A stretch of DNA of 64,000 nucleotides, from contig OY757916.1 in the NCBI GenBank assembly GCA_963585895.1, positions 20,793,560 through 20,857,559 of the forward strand. The letters are read 5' to 3'. Under the pieces are notes generated by a model, which was not told the origin of the DNA, searched no databases, and worked only from the letters and a program-made list of their open reading frames with translations. Positions 55,495 to 64,000 of the stretch are shown here, in pieces. Position 1 is the stretch's first letter; each line of letters opens with the position of its first letter. The stretch comes from Sepioteuthis lessoniana. Taxonomy: Eukaryota > Mollusca > Cephalopoda > Myopsida > Loliginidae. Made by a program: the position numbers and the translations under genes.

Positions 55495-55966
55495 GCGCCA
55501 ATTATCATGTTGCGAAATATTAATTTGTAATGGCACACGTCTTTCACTAAAAAAATTAATGACCAACATCATAGAAGCAAAAATTTTGACAGGACCTTTC
55601 AGAGGTGAAGATGTCCTCCACCTGCAAATTCCTATGATTCCAACAGATATGTAATTTCAATTTAAGAGATTGCAATTCCCAATTCGATTGACATTTGCAA
55701 TCACGATCAACAAAGCACTGGGACAATCTTTAGAATTGTATGGCTTATATTTACACACTGATTGCTTCTCATATGGGCAATTATATGTTGCCTGTTCCAG
55801 AGTTGGCAATCCAGACAATCTCTTTATCTACACAGAAAATGGAACTACCAAAAATATTGTGTATCCACAAGTATTGGAAAATTAAACATATTAGAAACAT
55901 GCATTTTCTTCTTTTTTTCCCATTTAAACAAACTGAGTCACAGCAACGCGTGGCCGGGTACAGCTA

Positions 55967-55967
<1 letters not shown>
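55495..55967 (+). mobile_element. Helitron 3' end with helicase remnant
   Basis: The coding part reads PIIMLRNIN, CNGTRL, IIEAKILTGPFRGEDV and PMIPTDM. After a stop and a frame-consistent join it reads QFPIRLTFAITINKALGQSL and YVACSRVGNPDNLFIYTENG: the final motifs of the Pif1-like helicase in Helitron Rep/Hel proteins. The element ends with GCAACGCGTGGCCGGGTACA then GCTAG at 55963-55967, followed by T: the CTRR-type 3' terminus with a preceding GC-rich hairpin. The 5' end and Rep domain are missing. Confidence 0.85.
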
Positions 55968-56021
<54 letters not shown>

Positions 56022-56022
56022 A
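55968..56022. repeat. (TA)n microsatellite after the Helitron end
   Basis: A long TA run beginning at the Helitron insertion point. Confidence 0.96.
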
Positions 56023-56167
56023 GAATAGGTTAAACTATTAACTATTTCGTCTTTCTGGCCTGAGTCTGCCACTAGTGAGGGGGAAAATAACTTAAAATTT
56101 ACGCATCTGCTCCTTTGAGGAGGGCTTCGATAATAAATTTCGAGGTCATATCCGAAGATGCAATTTA

Positions 56168-56425
56168 GGAGGCACTTGTAGTGTAATGGTTATCGTCGTA
56201 GGAAATGAAATTGAAATTGAGTTCAAATCCTGGACGCGGTGGATTGCATTTTACATAGCGCTCATACGCCTGGGAAAGGTATGAATCCAACTCGTCTCTC
56301 TCCGCCTATGGATAAATAGTAGGGCGGACTAGGCTCTTTGGTAATCTTGGTAAAGCAAACGGCCAAGGAGATGGTTATCTTGACTTTGTGGCACATCTTG
56401 CTGGTGCGGAGGGGTTGGGTAAATA
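56168..56425 (+). mobile_element. SINE-B, full length, diverged
   Basis: GGCACTTGTAGTGTAATGGT head, GAGTTCAAATCCTGGACGCG (B box), and GGTGCGGAGGGGTTGGGTAA end. Confidence 0.85.
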
Positions 56426-56615
56426 CATAGCTTTTTTAAAAATGTTGTCCAGTTTAAAATCATTTTATCCAATTTATTAGGAGATTCATTTGGAGGAGTA
56501 TTCTCTCTTTTGTGGATTCTGTCTCTATTTTCAATAGCTGGAGTGTCTAAACTTCTTCATTTATACCAAGCATCAATTTTCTTTTCAGCCTTCATCGACA
56601 CGATGACAGTGCAAC

Positions 56616-57157
56616 TGTACCATATTCACAATGAACGCTATGTGCGAAATGGACATATAATGTTCATTACGATAGAACATATAAAGAACATAGGAATCTC
56701 GGAATTCGAAAACACGTAACGACTTCTTGTTCAGGTACGAAACCTTTTTATTAACTTTGAGTTAAAGGTTTCAACGTAAGGAGGAGAGACACAATCTTCT
56801 ATGCTGTCTTATTCATTTGGCCCCCATCTCGAGCGGCCCCCATTGGGCGCAAGTTCGCCTCGCGTCTGCGAGCTCCAAAAGTCGAACCTCCTCGTTTGGC
56901 GTCTAGTACTCAGCTTTAACTTTCTTCAAATCTCACACAAACCTCTGCGCGCTTCCGGTGCGTGACGTCACCCGCACCCTGTCACTCCGTTTCGTCTCGG
57001 ACTATTATGACATCTGAGTGACACCTCCATCCGCCAGCGCACCCGCGTTAACACCTGCTCAATGTTGCACCCAACTAACCCATGTGCCGAGCCGAAAGGT
57101 TCTCAGCCTAACTAAACTCAAAGGCATGAACCGAAATCTCTCGGCTATTATATAACA
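56616..57157 (-). mobile_element. LTR-A, solo LTR with target duplication CAAC
   Basis: 542 bp. On the minus strand TGTTATATAATAGCCGAGAG begins the element and GTTCATTGTGAATATGGTACA ends it. CAAC lies at 56612-56615 and 57158-57161. It aligns along its length with the copy at 9985. Confidence 0.88.
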
Positions 57158-57280
57158 CAACATCGATTCCAGTTTTTAATAAATGTTAATTTGGTAGAAA
57201 CTTGTTCTTATCGGTACATCCGTTACTTTTTTGAAATGAGATTGATAGCAACTTAGTTTGGCACAAGGCCAAATTATTGA

Positions 57281-57492
57281 GCTCTTTGTGTGGATTGATA
57301 TTGCGACTCTAATACTCTTGAAAAAGGAACAAATCTATATATTCTCTTTCCAGCTATGGGCAAATAGAAGGGGCATATTGGGTTCTTTAGTCGTGGTTAG
57401 GCAATCAGTCTTGGAAAAGGAAAACTTTGAACTCTCATCGGCTTTACTCCACTTAAAATTGTCCTTGTGTCACGTTCTGCTCCTGGTGGGAT
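57281..57492 (+). mobile_element. SINE-B, head missing
   Basis: ATACTCTTGAAAAAGGAACA, AGCTATGGGCAAATAGAAGG, CTTGTGTCACGTTCTGCTCC. Diverged. Confidence 0.65.
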
Positions 57493-57569
57493 GTTTATAT
57501 ATATGCATACAAATACATATATATATATATATGTTTGTTTGTATATGTGTATGTATGTATGCATGTGTG

Positions 57570-58130
57570 TATTCTACCATCTGTAGAATACACCGACTGC
57601 ATCTCTGGAGAGGAATAAGACGAGTGTACTGGAGTTGACCCTAAATATTGTGGTGAGGCTCCAGTAATGCTGGAGCTTTGGCGATTGCGGAGTATCCCTT
57701 AATTGCCATCTCTCCCAGGTTCACTCTGACCCAGAGTGGTAGCTCTTGATAGGGCCTTATCTATGGGTCAGATAGAACTGTTTGACATTTAAACTGAGTG
57801 CAAACAAATCCCTTATGCTCAATTGAATTTTTTGAAAAAGAACTGTTTGATCATTTAACTGCGTGTAAATAAGTGAATGATGTTAAAAATACATTATAAT
57901 ACTTGGAACCATTTAACTTTTACTTATGCTAAATTGAATTGTTGGAAATAGAAATGTTCGATCATTTAACCATGTGTAAACAAATGACTGATATTAGTTA
58001 TACTTGGAATTATTTAACGTTGTTGATATGTTTACAAATCATATATTTCTAATATATACAAAAAAAAAAACAACAGATTTGGCATTTAATAACTAACTAT
58101 GGTTGATATGCCATAAAACCAAACCAAATG
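57570..58130 (+). mobile_element. Repeat D, full length
   Basis: Head (TGTAGAATACACCGACTGCA, GGCTCCAGTAATGCTGGAGC hairpin, TTCACTCTGACCCAGAGTGG hairpin, ATAGGGCCTTATCTATGG). Body units follow, then tail (TTGGCATTTAATAACTAACT, TGGTTGATATGCCATAAAAC and CAAACCAAAT). The clearest reference copy. Confidence 0.88.
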
Positions 58131-58204
58131 ATGGCTGGTTTAAGATATATGAAGAGAACCATGAAAAAAGTGAAAGAAAATGATATAGAAAAAAATGTTG
58201 GTAA

Positions 58205-58309
58205 AAAAGAAAAATGAAGGAAGGAAGGAAGGAAGGAAAGAAGGAAAAATAATGATTTTAGACAGAGACTTTTCAACAAGATTGATTCAAAGACAAATTA
58301 ATTCGGGAA

Positions 58310-58341
<32 letters not shown>

Positions 58342-58345
58342 AAAA
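58205..58345. repeat. (AAGG)n and (AAAG)n microsatellites
   Basis: Purine runs at 58217-58240 and 58313-58345. Confidence 0.95.
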
Positions 58346-58487
58346 GGAGAGATCATGAGAAAATTAAAAAAAAAAGAAAAGAAAGAAAAATGAATACAAA
58401 ACGAAATGAGGGAGAAATGGAATGATAAAGAGAGCAAAGAACAAAAGGAAATGAAATGACCCCTCGCGAAACAAAAAATAAAACTTT

Positions 58488-58630
58488 TAGCTTTGGATAA
58501 ATAGTAAGGCAGACTGTTTGTTTAGCCTTCTTACTAATGCTACCAGTCCAGGAGAAGGAAAAAGTCTGAATTTTAACCAGCTTGGCCTTGAGTTGCACTC
58601 TGCCTGTGGGGGAGGGGTTCGATAAATATA
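58488..58630 (+). mobile_element. SINE-B, 3' fragment
   Basis: AGCTTTGGATAAATAGTAAG, CCAGGAGAAGGAAAAAGTCT and GGGGAGGGGTTCGATAAATA. Confidence 0.65.
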
Positions 58631-58977
58631 CTAAAATTGATTTGTAAGACTAACTATGTTTGAATAATATTGTTTGTATTGTTATTTACTTAGCCAAACT
58701 TTGGTACAAGGCAAAATTATTGAGTCCTTTGTGCAGGTCAGTATCACAAACTGATTTGTGAGGAAAATATTTTTTTGTATCATATCGATTGTGTTATTAT
58801 TTGCTCAGCCTAACTCAATCTGGTACAAGGCCACTGGTAAGAGGCACCTGTTCACATCAAAAGCAAATTAATCTGCAAGGTGCTATTCTTTGTATAATTT
58901 TTTTTTTAAATGGCATAAGTGTTTTAAACAAGATGGTGCAATTTCCAAAATTAAATAGCAAAATTCTAAAATCAAGT

Positions 58978-59812
58978 CACCCAGTAGGCTGGGGCTGTAG
59001 GATACACCAACAGCATCTCTGCAGAGGGGTAAAACCCCGCAATGAGTGTCCTGGATATGACATTAAACAATCTGATGGTGAGGCTTAAGTAATGCTGGAA
59101 CTTTGGCAAATGCGGAGTACCTCTTCATCGTTATTGCTCCCAAGTTCACTTTGGCCCGGAGTGGTAGCACCTGATAGAGTTTTATTTGGAGGTGCCTGTG
59201 GTGTTATGGTTATCTTCGTTGGAAATGGACACGGCAAGACGAGTTCAAATCCTGGACCAGACTGATTACATTTCATCTAGCGCATGGTTTTATACCTTTC
59301 CCTTGGAAAAGGTATGAATCCAATTATTCTCCCTCCAGCTATGGGCAAATAGTAGGGCAGACTGGGCTCTTCAGCCTTGATGAGGCAACTAGTCTTGGAA
59401 AAGGAAAACACTGAATTCAAACCTGTTAAACTCCGCTTAAAAATTGACCTTGTGTCATATCCTGTCCGAGCGAAGGGTTTGGTAAATATGGATAGAGTTT
59501 TATCTATGGATCAAATAGAACTGTTTTACATTTAAACTGAGTGCAAACAAGTGATCTATGTTAAATTGAATTGTTAGAGATAGAACAGTTTGTGTGTAAA
59601 CAAATGACGTATGTTTAATTGAATTGTTAGTGATTCACAGCAGTACTTGGATTTATGTTAAATTGAATTCTTATAACTAAAAATTGTTTGATCCTTTAAC
59701 TGTGTGTATCTACAAAATTTAATTTATATTTAGTATATATAAAAAAACAGGATTTGGCATTAAATAACCAACAATGGTTGATATGCCATTAGACCAAACC
59801 AAATCAAGCCAA
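58978..59812 (+). mobile_element. Repeat D, full length, interrupted by SINE-B
   Basis: Head 58978-59185 (GGCTGGGGCTGTAGGATACA, CTTTGGCCCGGAGTGGTAGC), then SINE-B. D resumes at 59491 (GATAGAGTTTTATCTATGGA) with body units and tail (GATTTGGCATTAAATAACCA, CAATGGTTGATATGCCATTA and CCAAACC). Confidence 0.88.
59186..59490 (+). mobile_element. SINE-B inserted in D, 13-bp target duplication
   Basis: GATAGAGTTTTAT at 59173-59185 and 59491-59503. The body runs from GGTGCCTGTGGTGTTATGGT to GGTTTGGTAAATATG. It contains a short internal duplication of the CCCTTGGAAAAGGTATGAAT region. Confidence 0.93.
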
Positions 59813-59883
59813 ATTAATGTTCCAAGTTGTAGCCGTATTTGTCCACCAGTATAGTTGTGCCACCTGAACTCTAACAAAAGAGA

Positions 59884-60170
59884 AAAGGTCAGATGGTAAC
59901 TATACAAGAATGCTGCTTGCTATTTTGAACGAATCCTAGAAGCAACACCCCACAAAATAGCAGCTGAACAGCCATTTACCGACCATCGCGCAAACTATCT
60001 GTATAAGAAGACTGACATACTGTGCACTGCAGAGGAATTAAGAACGAACTCACAAGCAAATTCTCCTATGGACGTGCCTGTATGGCCGATCAGCAAGGAC
60101 TTACAACACACTCTGCACAGAATCAGGATGTAGTTTGGAAGACCTCCTAGGAGCGATGGATGATAGGGAC

Positions 60171-60204
<34 letters not shown>

Positions 60205-60252
60205 AGAAAAATCCGTGCTAATGATGTTGATGATGATGATGATGATGATGAT
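59884..60252 (+). pseudogene. RTE LINE fragment, ancient
   Basis: AGATGGTAACTATACAAGAA to CCGTGCTAATGATG matches the RTE C-terminus with many indels and an intruding (AG)n run (60174-60201). It ends in a long (ATG)n tail to 60251. Confidence 0.88.
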
Positions 60253-60558
60253 TTCATCATTTTCTTTTAAAAGATTTTAATTTCTTTTATTTCTAATTTT
60301 TTCATTCATTATTTCTACCCGTAAAAAAGATGCTATTTCTTACGTATGTTTCTAAAAAGCTGCAGTCTACAAAATTTGGACTTATGAACTGGAACTATCT
60401 AAAATCTTGAATCAGAGAATTTATTTTTAAAAGCGAAGTTTTGTGGAAAAGTTCAGTTGTAGGATTATTCATAAAAGTCTACTATCTATCCTCCACCAAA
60501 AGACTTTGTTTTGAAACATTCTTAACTTTTCGATCTTGAGGCAAAGAAAACACGTACT

Positions 60559-60846
60559 CAGAGGTCCCCCGCGGACTTTCTCGAAACCTATGTATGACAC
60601 TAGACCTTGCTGTCTAGTTCAAGCCATAACCCGGCATACGTGCCCGGACCCACATTTGGGTTTGTGCAACTGCTTGCCTCATCAGGCTCACATTGCACCA
60701 AGTGAGCCGATGAGCAGCATAGACCAGCAGGGATTGAGTCTCGGCTCGTTCCCGACCTTTCCCTCTCTTTTATCCCCACTTTAATCGGCCTTCGGGCTTT
60801 TGACCATGTGTCAAGTCGTGTCTGGTGGGAGGCAGCGATAAATAAA
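60559..60846 (+). mobile_element. Unclassified retroposon with a 17-bp target duplication
   Basis: A 288-bp insertion between exact copies of CAAAGAAAACACGTACT (60542-60558 and 60847-60863). It is GC-richer than its surroundings and ends GCAGCGATAAATAAA, a short A-rich tail. A B-box-like TAGTTCAAGCC lies at about 60615-60625. It has no similarity to the other families here and no protein I recognise. Confidence 0.8.
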
Positions 60847-60968
60847 CAAAGAAAACACGTACTGGCTGAGAAGAATTTGATATTTGTTTTATTTTTCCTT
60901 GTACATCTTCAAAGTGCACAAAAAAATTTTTTTGAAAAATTATTTCAGTGAAACAGAAAATCGCTTTT

Positions 60969-60970
<2 letters not shown>

Positions 60971-61033
<63 letters not shown>
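60971..61033. repeat. (AG)n microsatellite
   Basis: About 31 AG units. Confidence 0.98.
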
Positions 61034-61036
<3 letters not shown>

Positions 61037-61807
61037 TCTATTTGTTTTTAAATCCAGGAAATGATTTAATTGAAAAATTAAAAAAAGAAAACATGAATAA
61101 GCTATTCGCTCAAATAATTACGTACCGACATTTAGTTAAACTTCTTAAAAGCAATGCATCATAGAAATTAGAACTTCTCGCGTAGTTCTGAAAATATTCA
61201 GGCAATTGTGTGATTATGCTCCTAGATCTCACGCTATCTGTGCGATTTCGAATCAAACCGCTTCAAAATTTTACACAACACGATAAAAATTATGGACACC
61301 TTGTTTGTGTGCATGTTCGTGTGTATGTTTGTGTGTGTGTGTGTGTGTGTGTGTGAGTGTGTATGCGTGTATGTGAGTAAGTTATTTCTCTTTGCTCAGT
61401 GTACTTCTAATACCGAAAGCAGCACCTACTCTCTCGTCTTAAAGAGGTAAAGTTTATTACCTGGTGCTTGAGATTCCCCTAAAGAGGAAAGATGATTCTC
61501 AGAAATTTGTACATCCATCCCTCAAGAGGCTTGCTTCCCGCGGGTCACCTTACTGCTAACTTTGTGTCACATTCGGGCCACGTGAAAATTCAGATAAGTA
61601 GCTTCTCTTCGCCCACATATTTTTCCTTTGTCATTTTTTCCATTTTCTGTTTTTCTTCTAAATTTTCAACTTCTTATTTTCTATTTACATATTCAAATAA
61701 AAAAAATCTGTCTTTGGCTTTCCCTATCCATCCAGCTATACATCTATATATCTATCTGTACTCATTCGTTTGTTGGATATTGACTTGAAGGCCCCTTTGA
61801 CATATTT
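61034..61807. other. Unassigned sequence with a (TG)n run
   Basis: No element recognised. A TG repeat lies at 61330-61355 and the frames are short. Frames at 61492-61788 show no domain. Confidence 0.55.
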
Positions 61808-62267
61808 TGATGTAGCTGCGGATATTGGACACTGGGAACAATAAAACAGGAAATGCACCTGCTACCTAAAGTAAACAGGACGCAGATGTTCTCAGCGGAA
61901 ATGCTGCATAAATTGCGAGGATGGCATGCTAGAAGGAATTGTGATCATATGCATTGTGTTGGTGGCATGCTAGAAGAAGGCATATCCCCGTGCAATGTGT
62001 AGGCAACGGTCAGAAGGAGGTGTGACCGCAAGTATTTTCGTGGGCATCCGGGGTGTTATATAACCAAAAATATTTCCACCCGACCAGACAAAGGACGAGA
62101 AGAGGTTTCAGCGAAGATTTGTACCTCGGTTCCTGTGTGTGCAGCTCAGCTATCTTCGACCCTCTCTCACTCTGCCCATACGTACATCTTAGGTTATAAA
62201 AAGAATAGAAAAGAAGCCGATTATATTTTTATACATCAGCGTTGTCGTTTTCTTCTGCTATACAACA
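61808..62267 (+). mobile_element. LTR-D, possible solo LTR
   Basis: 460 bp from TGATGTAGCTGCGGATATTG to CTGCTATACAACA, with flanks TATTT (61803-61807) and TATTC (62268-62272), four of five identical. A TATA-like GTTATATAACC lies at about 62053, and a tandem GGCATGCTAGAAGRA motif near 61922-61980. Single copy, so the call rests on ends and context. Confidence 0.45.
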
Positions 62268-62809
62268 TATTCATTTGAATTAATTAAATACATTCATTAA
62301 AACATCTGACTGATTTTAGTCAACCCGTCTAGGGTTATTTTATGCCAAGAGGTTGGGCAATCGCGTTTATTGTATGATCATATTTATATTTTGTGCAGTT
62401 ATTTTTAAGAGTATTTTGTACCCATTTTTCATATCGAATCCGAATAATTTTTAAACAGATCAATTCGAAATTATTTACATTTTTCGGACTATTGTTCTCA
62501 TTTTGATCGCTATGTTTATCACAAAGTTTCGGCCGTTGTACGCTCCGGCCTTCTTCAGGTGGTTGGATTGTCAAACTTAACCCTTTATTTCGCTTACCGG
62601 AGTAGACTGTTCTAGTTCCACGAGCCATGTTTAATGGATGTCCGTTATCAGTTATCTCCTGTTAATTTCCCCTCTAAAAGTTCTCCACTGCCATCACCAG
62701 GTATTGAACTCACACTCTTTGGGTATGTCCCTGGATCTAACCAATGGCTTTATCCACTGTACCATGTGTCCTTGAGGACACATGGTACAGTGAGAATTAT
62801 AGACAGATC

Positions 62810-63005
62810 AATTCGATCCGTGGATTCCAATTCTAACGGGTTCAACCACTCCAGGTCAGAGTGGACCTGGGTGTAATGGAAATGAAGGGGTATTTCTCAT
62901 TACTCCAGATCTCCGGAAGTGGAGCCTCACCATCAGATGCAATTTACTGTCATACCTAGGGCATCTATTTGGAGAGGTCTTACTCCTCTGCAGGATATTC
63001 TAAGC
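62810..63005 (-). mobile_element. Repeat D, head
   Basis: AACCACTCCAGGTCAGAGTG, GACCTGGGTGTAATGGAAAT, CCTCACCATCAGATGCAAT and TCTTACTCCTCTGCAGGATA. Confidence 0.75.
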
Positions 63006-63089
63006 TTTGACGAGAGGAAGTTTCATTAAACCTTAGATTCTTTAAGTTTTTCAAATCCATATTCGTATCTGCTTCTTTTCTTTGCTTGA

Positions 63090-63852
63090 AACCGTACCCC
63101 GCAAAAACAATTACCGACACTGACTACGCCGATGACAGCGCTTCTGGCAAACACACCCGCCCAAGCCGTAACCCTGCTACATAGTCTGGAACGTTGGTCT
63201 CCATGTCAATGCACCCAAAACGGAATATATGTGCTTTAATCAAACAGGCGACACCTCCACACTAAACAGTAGCCCTCTACAAGTTCACCTACCTAGGAAG
63301 CAGTGTCTCATCAACTGAAAAAGACATCGACACGCGACTAGCAAAGTCATGACCAGCTTACGATATGTCATTGGTCATATGGAAATCAGACCTGACCGAT
63401 AAAATGAAACACAGTTTCTTCCAAGCAGCTGTCGTGTCGATACTGCTATATGGATGCACTACATGGACGCTAACAAAACGGATGGAGAAAAAGCTTGACG
63501 GCAACTACACAAGAATACTGCGAGCAATACTGAATAAGTCCTGAAGGCAACACCCCACAAAGCAGCAGCTATACGGCCACCTACCACCTATCACGAAAAC
63601 TATCAAAATTAGACGAACCAGACATGTGAGACACTGCTGGAAAAGTAGGGAGGAGCTCATAAGTGATATACTCCTGTAGACCCTTTCACATGGACAAGCA
63701 AAGGCAGCTCGAACCTACATACAGCAGCTTTGTGTAGATACGAGATATAGCCCTGGTAACCTGCCGGAAGGGATAGACGATAGGAGGGATGCCGAGAGAG
63801 GGTCAGGGATATCCGTGCTGATGGCGTGACATGATCATGATGATGATATTCA
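63090..63852 (+). pseudogene. RTE LINE fragment, last ~250 codons, decayed
   Basis: Starts at CCCCGCAAAAACAATTACC, keeps text for YADD with a deletion (GCCGATGACAGCGCTTC), then WKSDLTDKMKHSFFQAAV, and ends with GGCGTGACATGATCATGATG. Several frameshifts and stops. Confidence 0.92.
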
Positions 63853-63865
63853 TATTGAAAGATCC

Positions 63866-64000
63866 CTGTTGGGTAGTGTCTAACGTGCAGGACTGTGAAC
63901 TCGTAGTAAGCAGTTCGAACTCCAGTGAACTAGTAGTAAGCAGTTCGAACTCCAGTTGGGCTATTAAGTTCACTTTCAAATTAAAACCATTGGGAAAGAT
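63866..64000 (+). mobile_element. SINE-A, head part (cut by window end), duplicated B box
   Basis: GATCCCTGTTGGGTAGTGTC then a 30-bp unit (GTGAACTCGTAGTAAGCAGT with TCGAACTCCA) present twice, at 63895-63924 and 63925-63954. It continues to ATTAAAACCATTGGGAAAGA at the window edge. Confidence 0.82.

Overview
This window is repeat-dense, AT-rich, non-coding DNA from an animal nucleus. I found no convincing host gene, no rRNA or functional tRNA gene, no operon and no CRISPR array. Animal origin is supported by RTE-type LINEs, several mariner/Tc1 lineages, a Helitron end, tRNA-derived SINEs, solo LTRs with 4-bp target duplications, hammerhead ribozymes and very long CA/TA/GA/GAAA microsatellites. 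The mixture suggests a lophotrochozoan, perhaps a mollusc such as a cephalopod. That is an inference from repeat style, and I could not test it.

Family names used here are my own. SINE-A is about 240 bp, with a tRNA-like head and a tail ending GATATGCCATTAAACAAAG. SINE-B is about 290 bp, with a tRNA-like head and an end at GGTTGGTAAATA. SINE-C is about 250 bp, with a tRNA-like head and a GGTTCAATCCC B box. Repeat D is 0.5-1 kb: a hairpin-rich head, a body of degenerate ~70-bp repeats, and a tail homologous to that of SINE-A. LTR-A to LTR-D are solo LTRs or LTR-like insertions. Orientation of SINEs and D is given head to tail.

Layout: 0-5 kb has a mariner end, a Tc1/mariner-superfamily transposase remnant, SINE-A copies, a minisatellite and a hammerhead ribozyme. 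5-22 kb is a mosaic of SINE-A/B/C and D with solo LTRs. 22-30 kb has a tandem duplication carrying a transposon-like hairpin, LTR-B, mariner derivatives, a second hammerhead ribozyme and LTR-C. 30-35 kb has truncated RTE copies, a 128-bp palindrome and a polypurine minisatellite. 35.6-38.7 kb holds the only near-complete autonomous-type element, an RTE LINE with endonuclease and reverse transcriptase broken by one frameshift and two TGA codons. 39-49 kb has a foldback, more RTE and D, a deleted Tc1 element, LTR-A and mariner. 49-64 kb has LTR-B, D, SINE-B, a Helitron 3' end, LTR-A, an unclassified retroposon with a 17-bp duplication, an LTR-like block and a final RTE fragment.

How the parts relate: RTE copies are 5'-truncated and share a 3' (ATG)n tail, as expected for target-primed reverse transcription. 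SINE-B copies have clean 13-16 bp target duplications, which shows LINE-driven retroposition. SINE-A and D share a 3' hairpin tail, implying one common LINE partner that I do not see intact here. The most interesting elements are the two hammerhead ribozymes embedded in TA microsatellites and the structured-head retroposon D.
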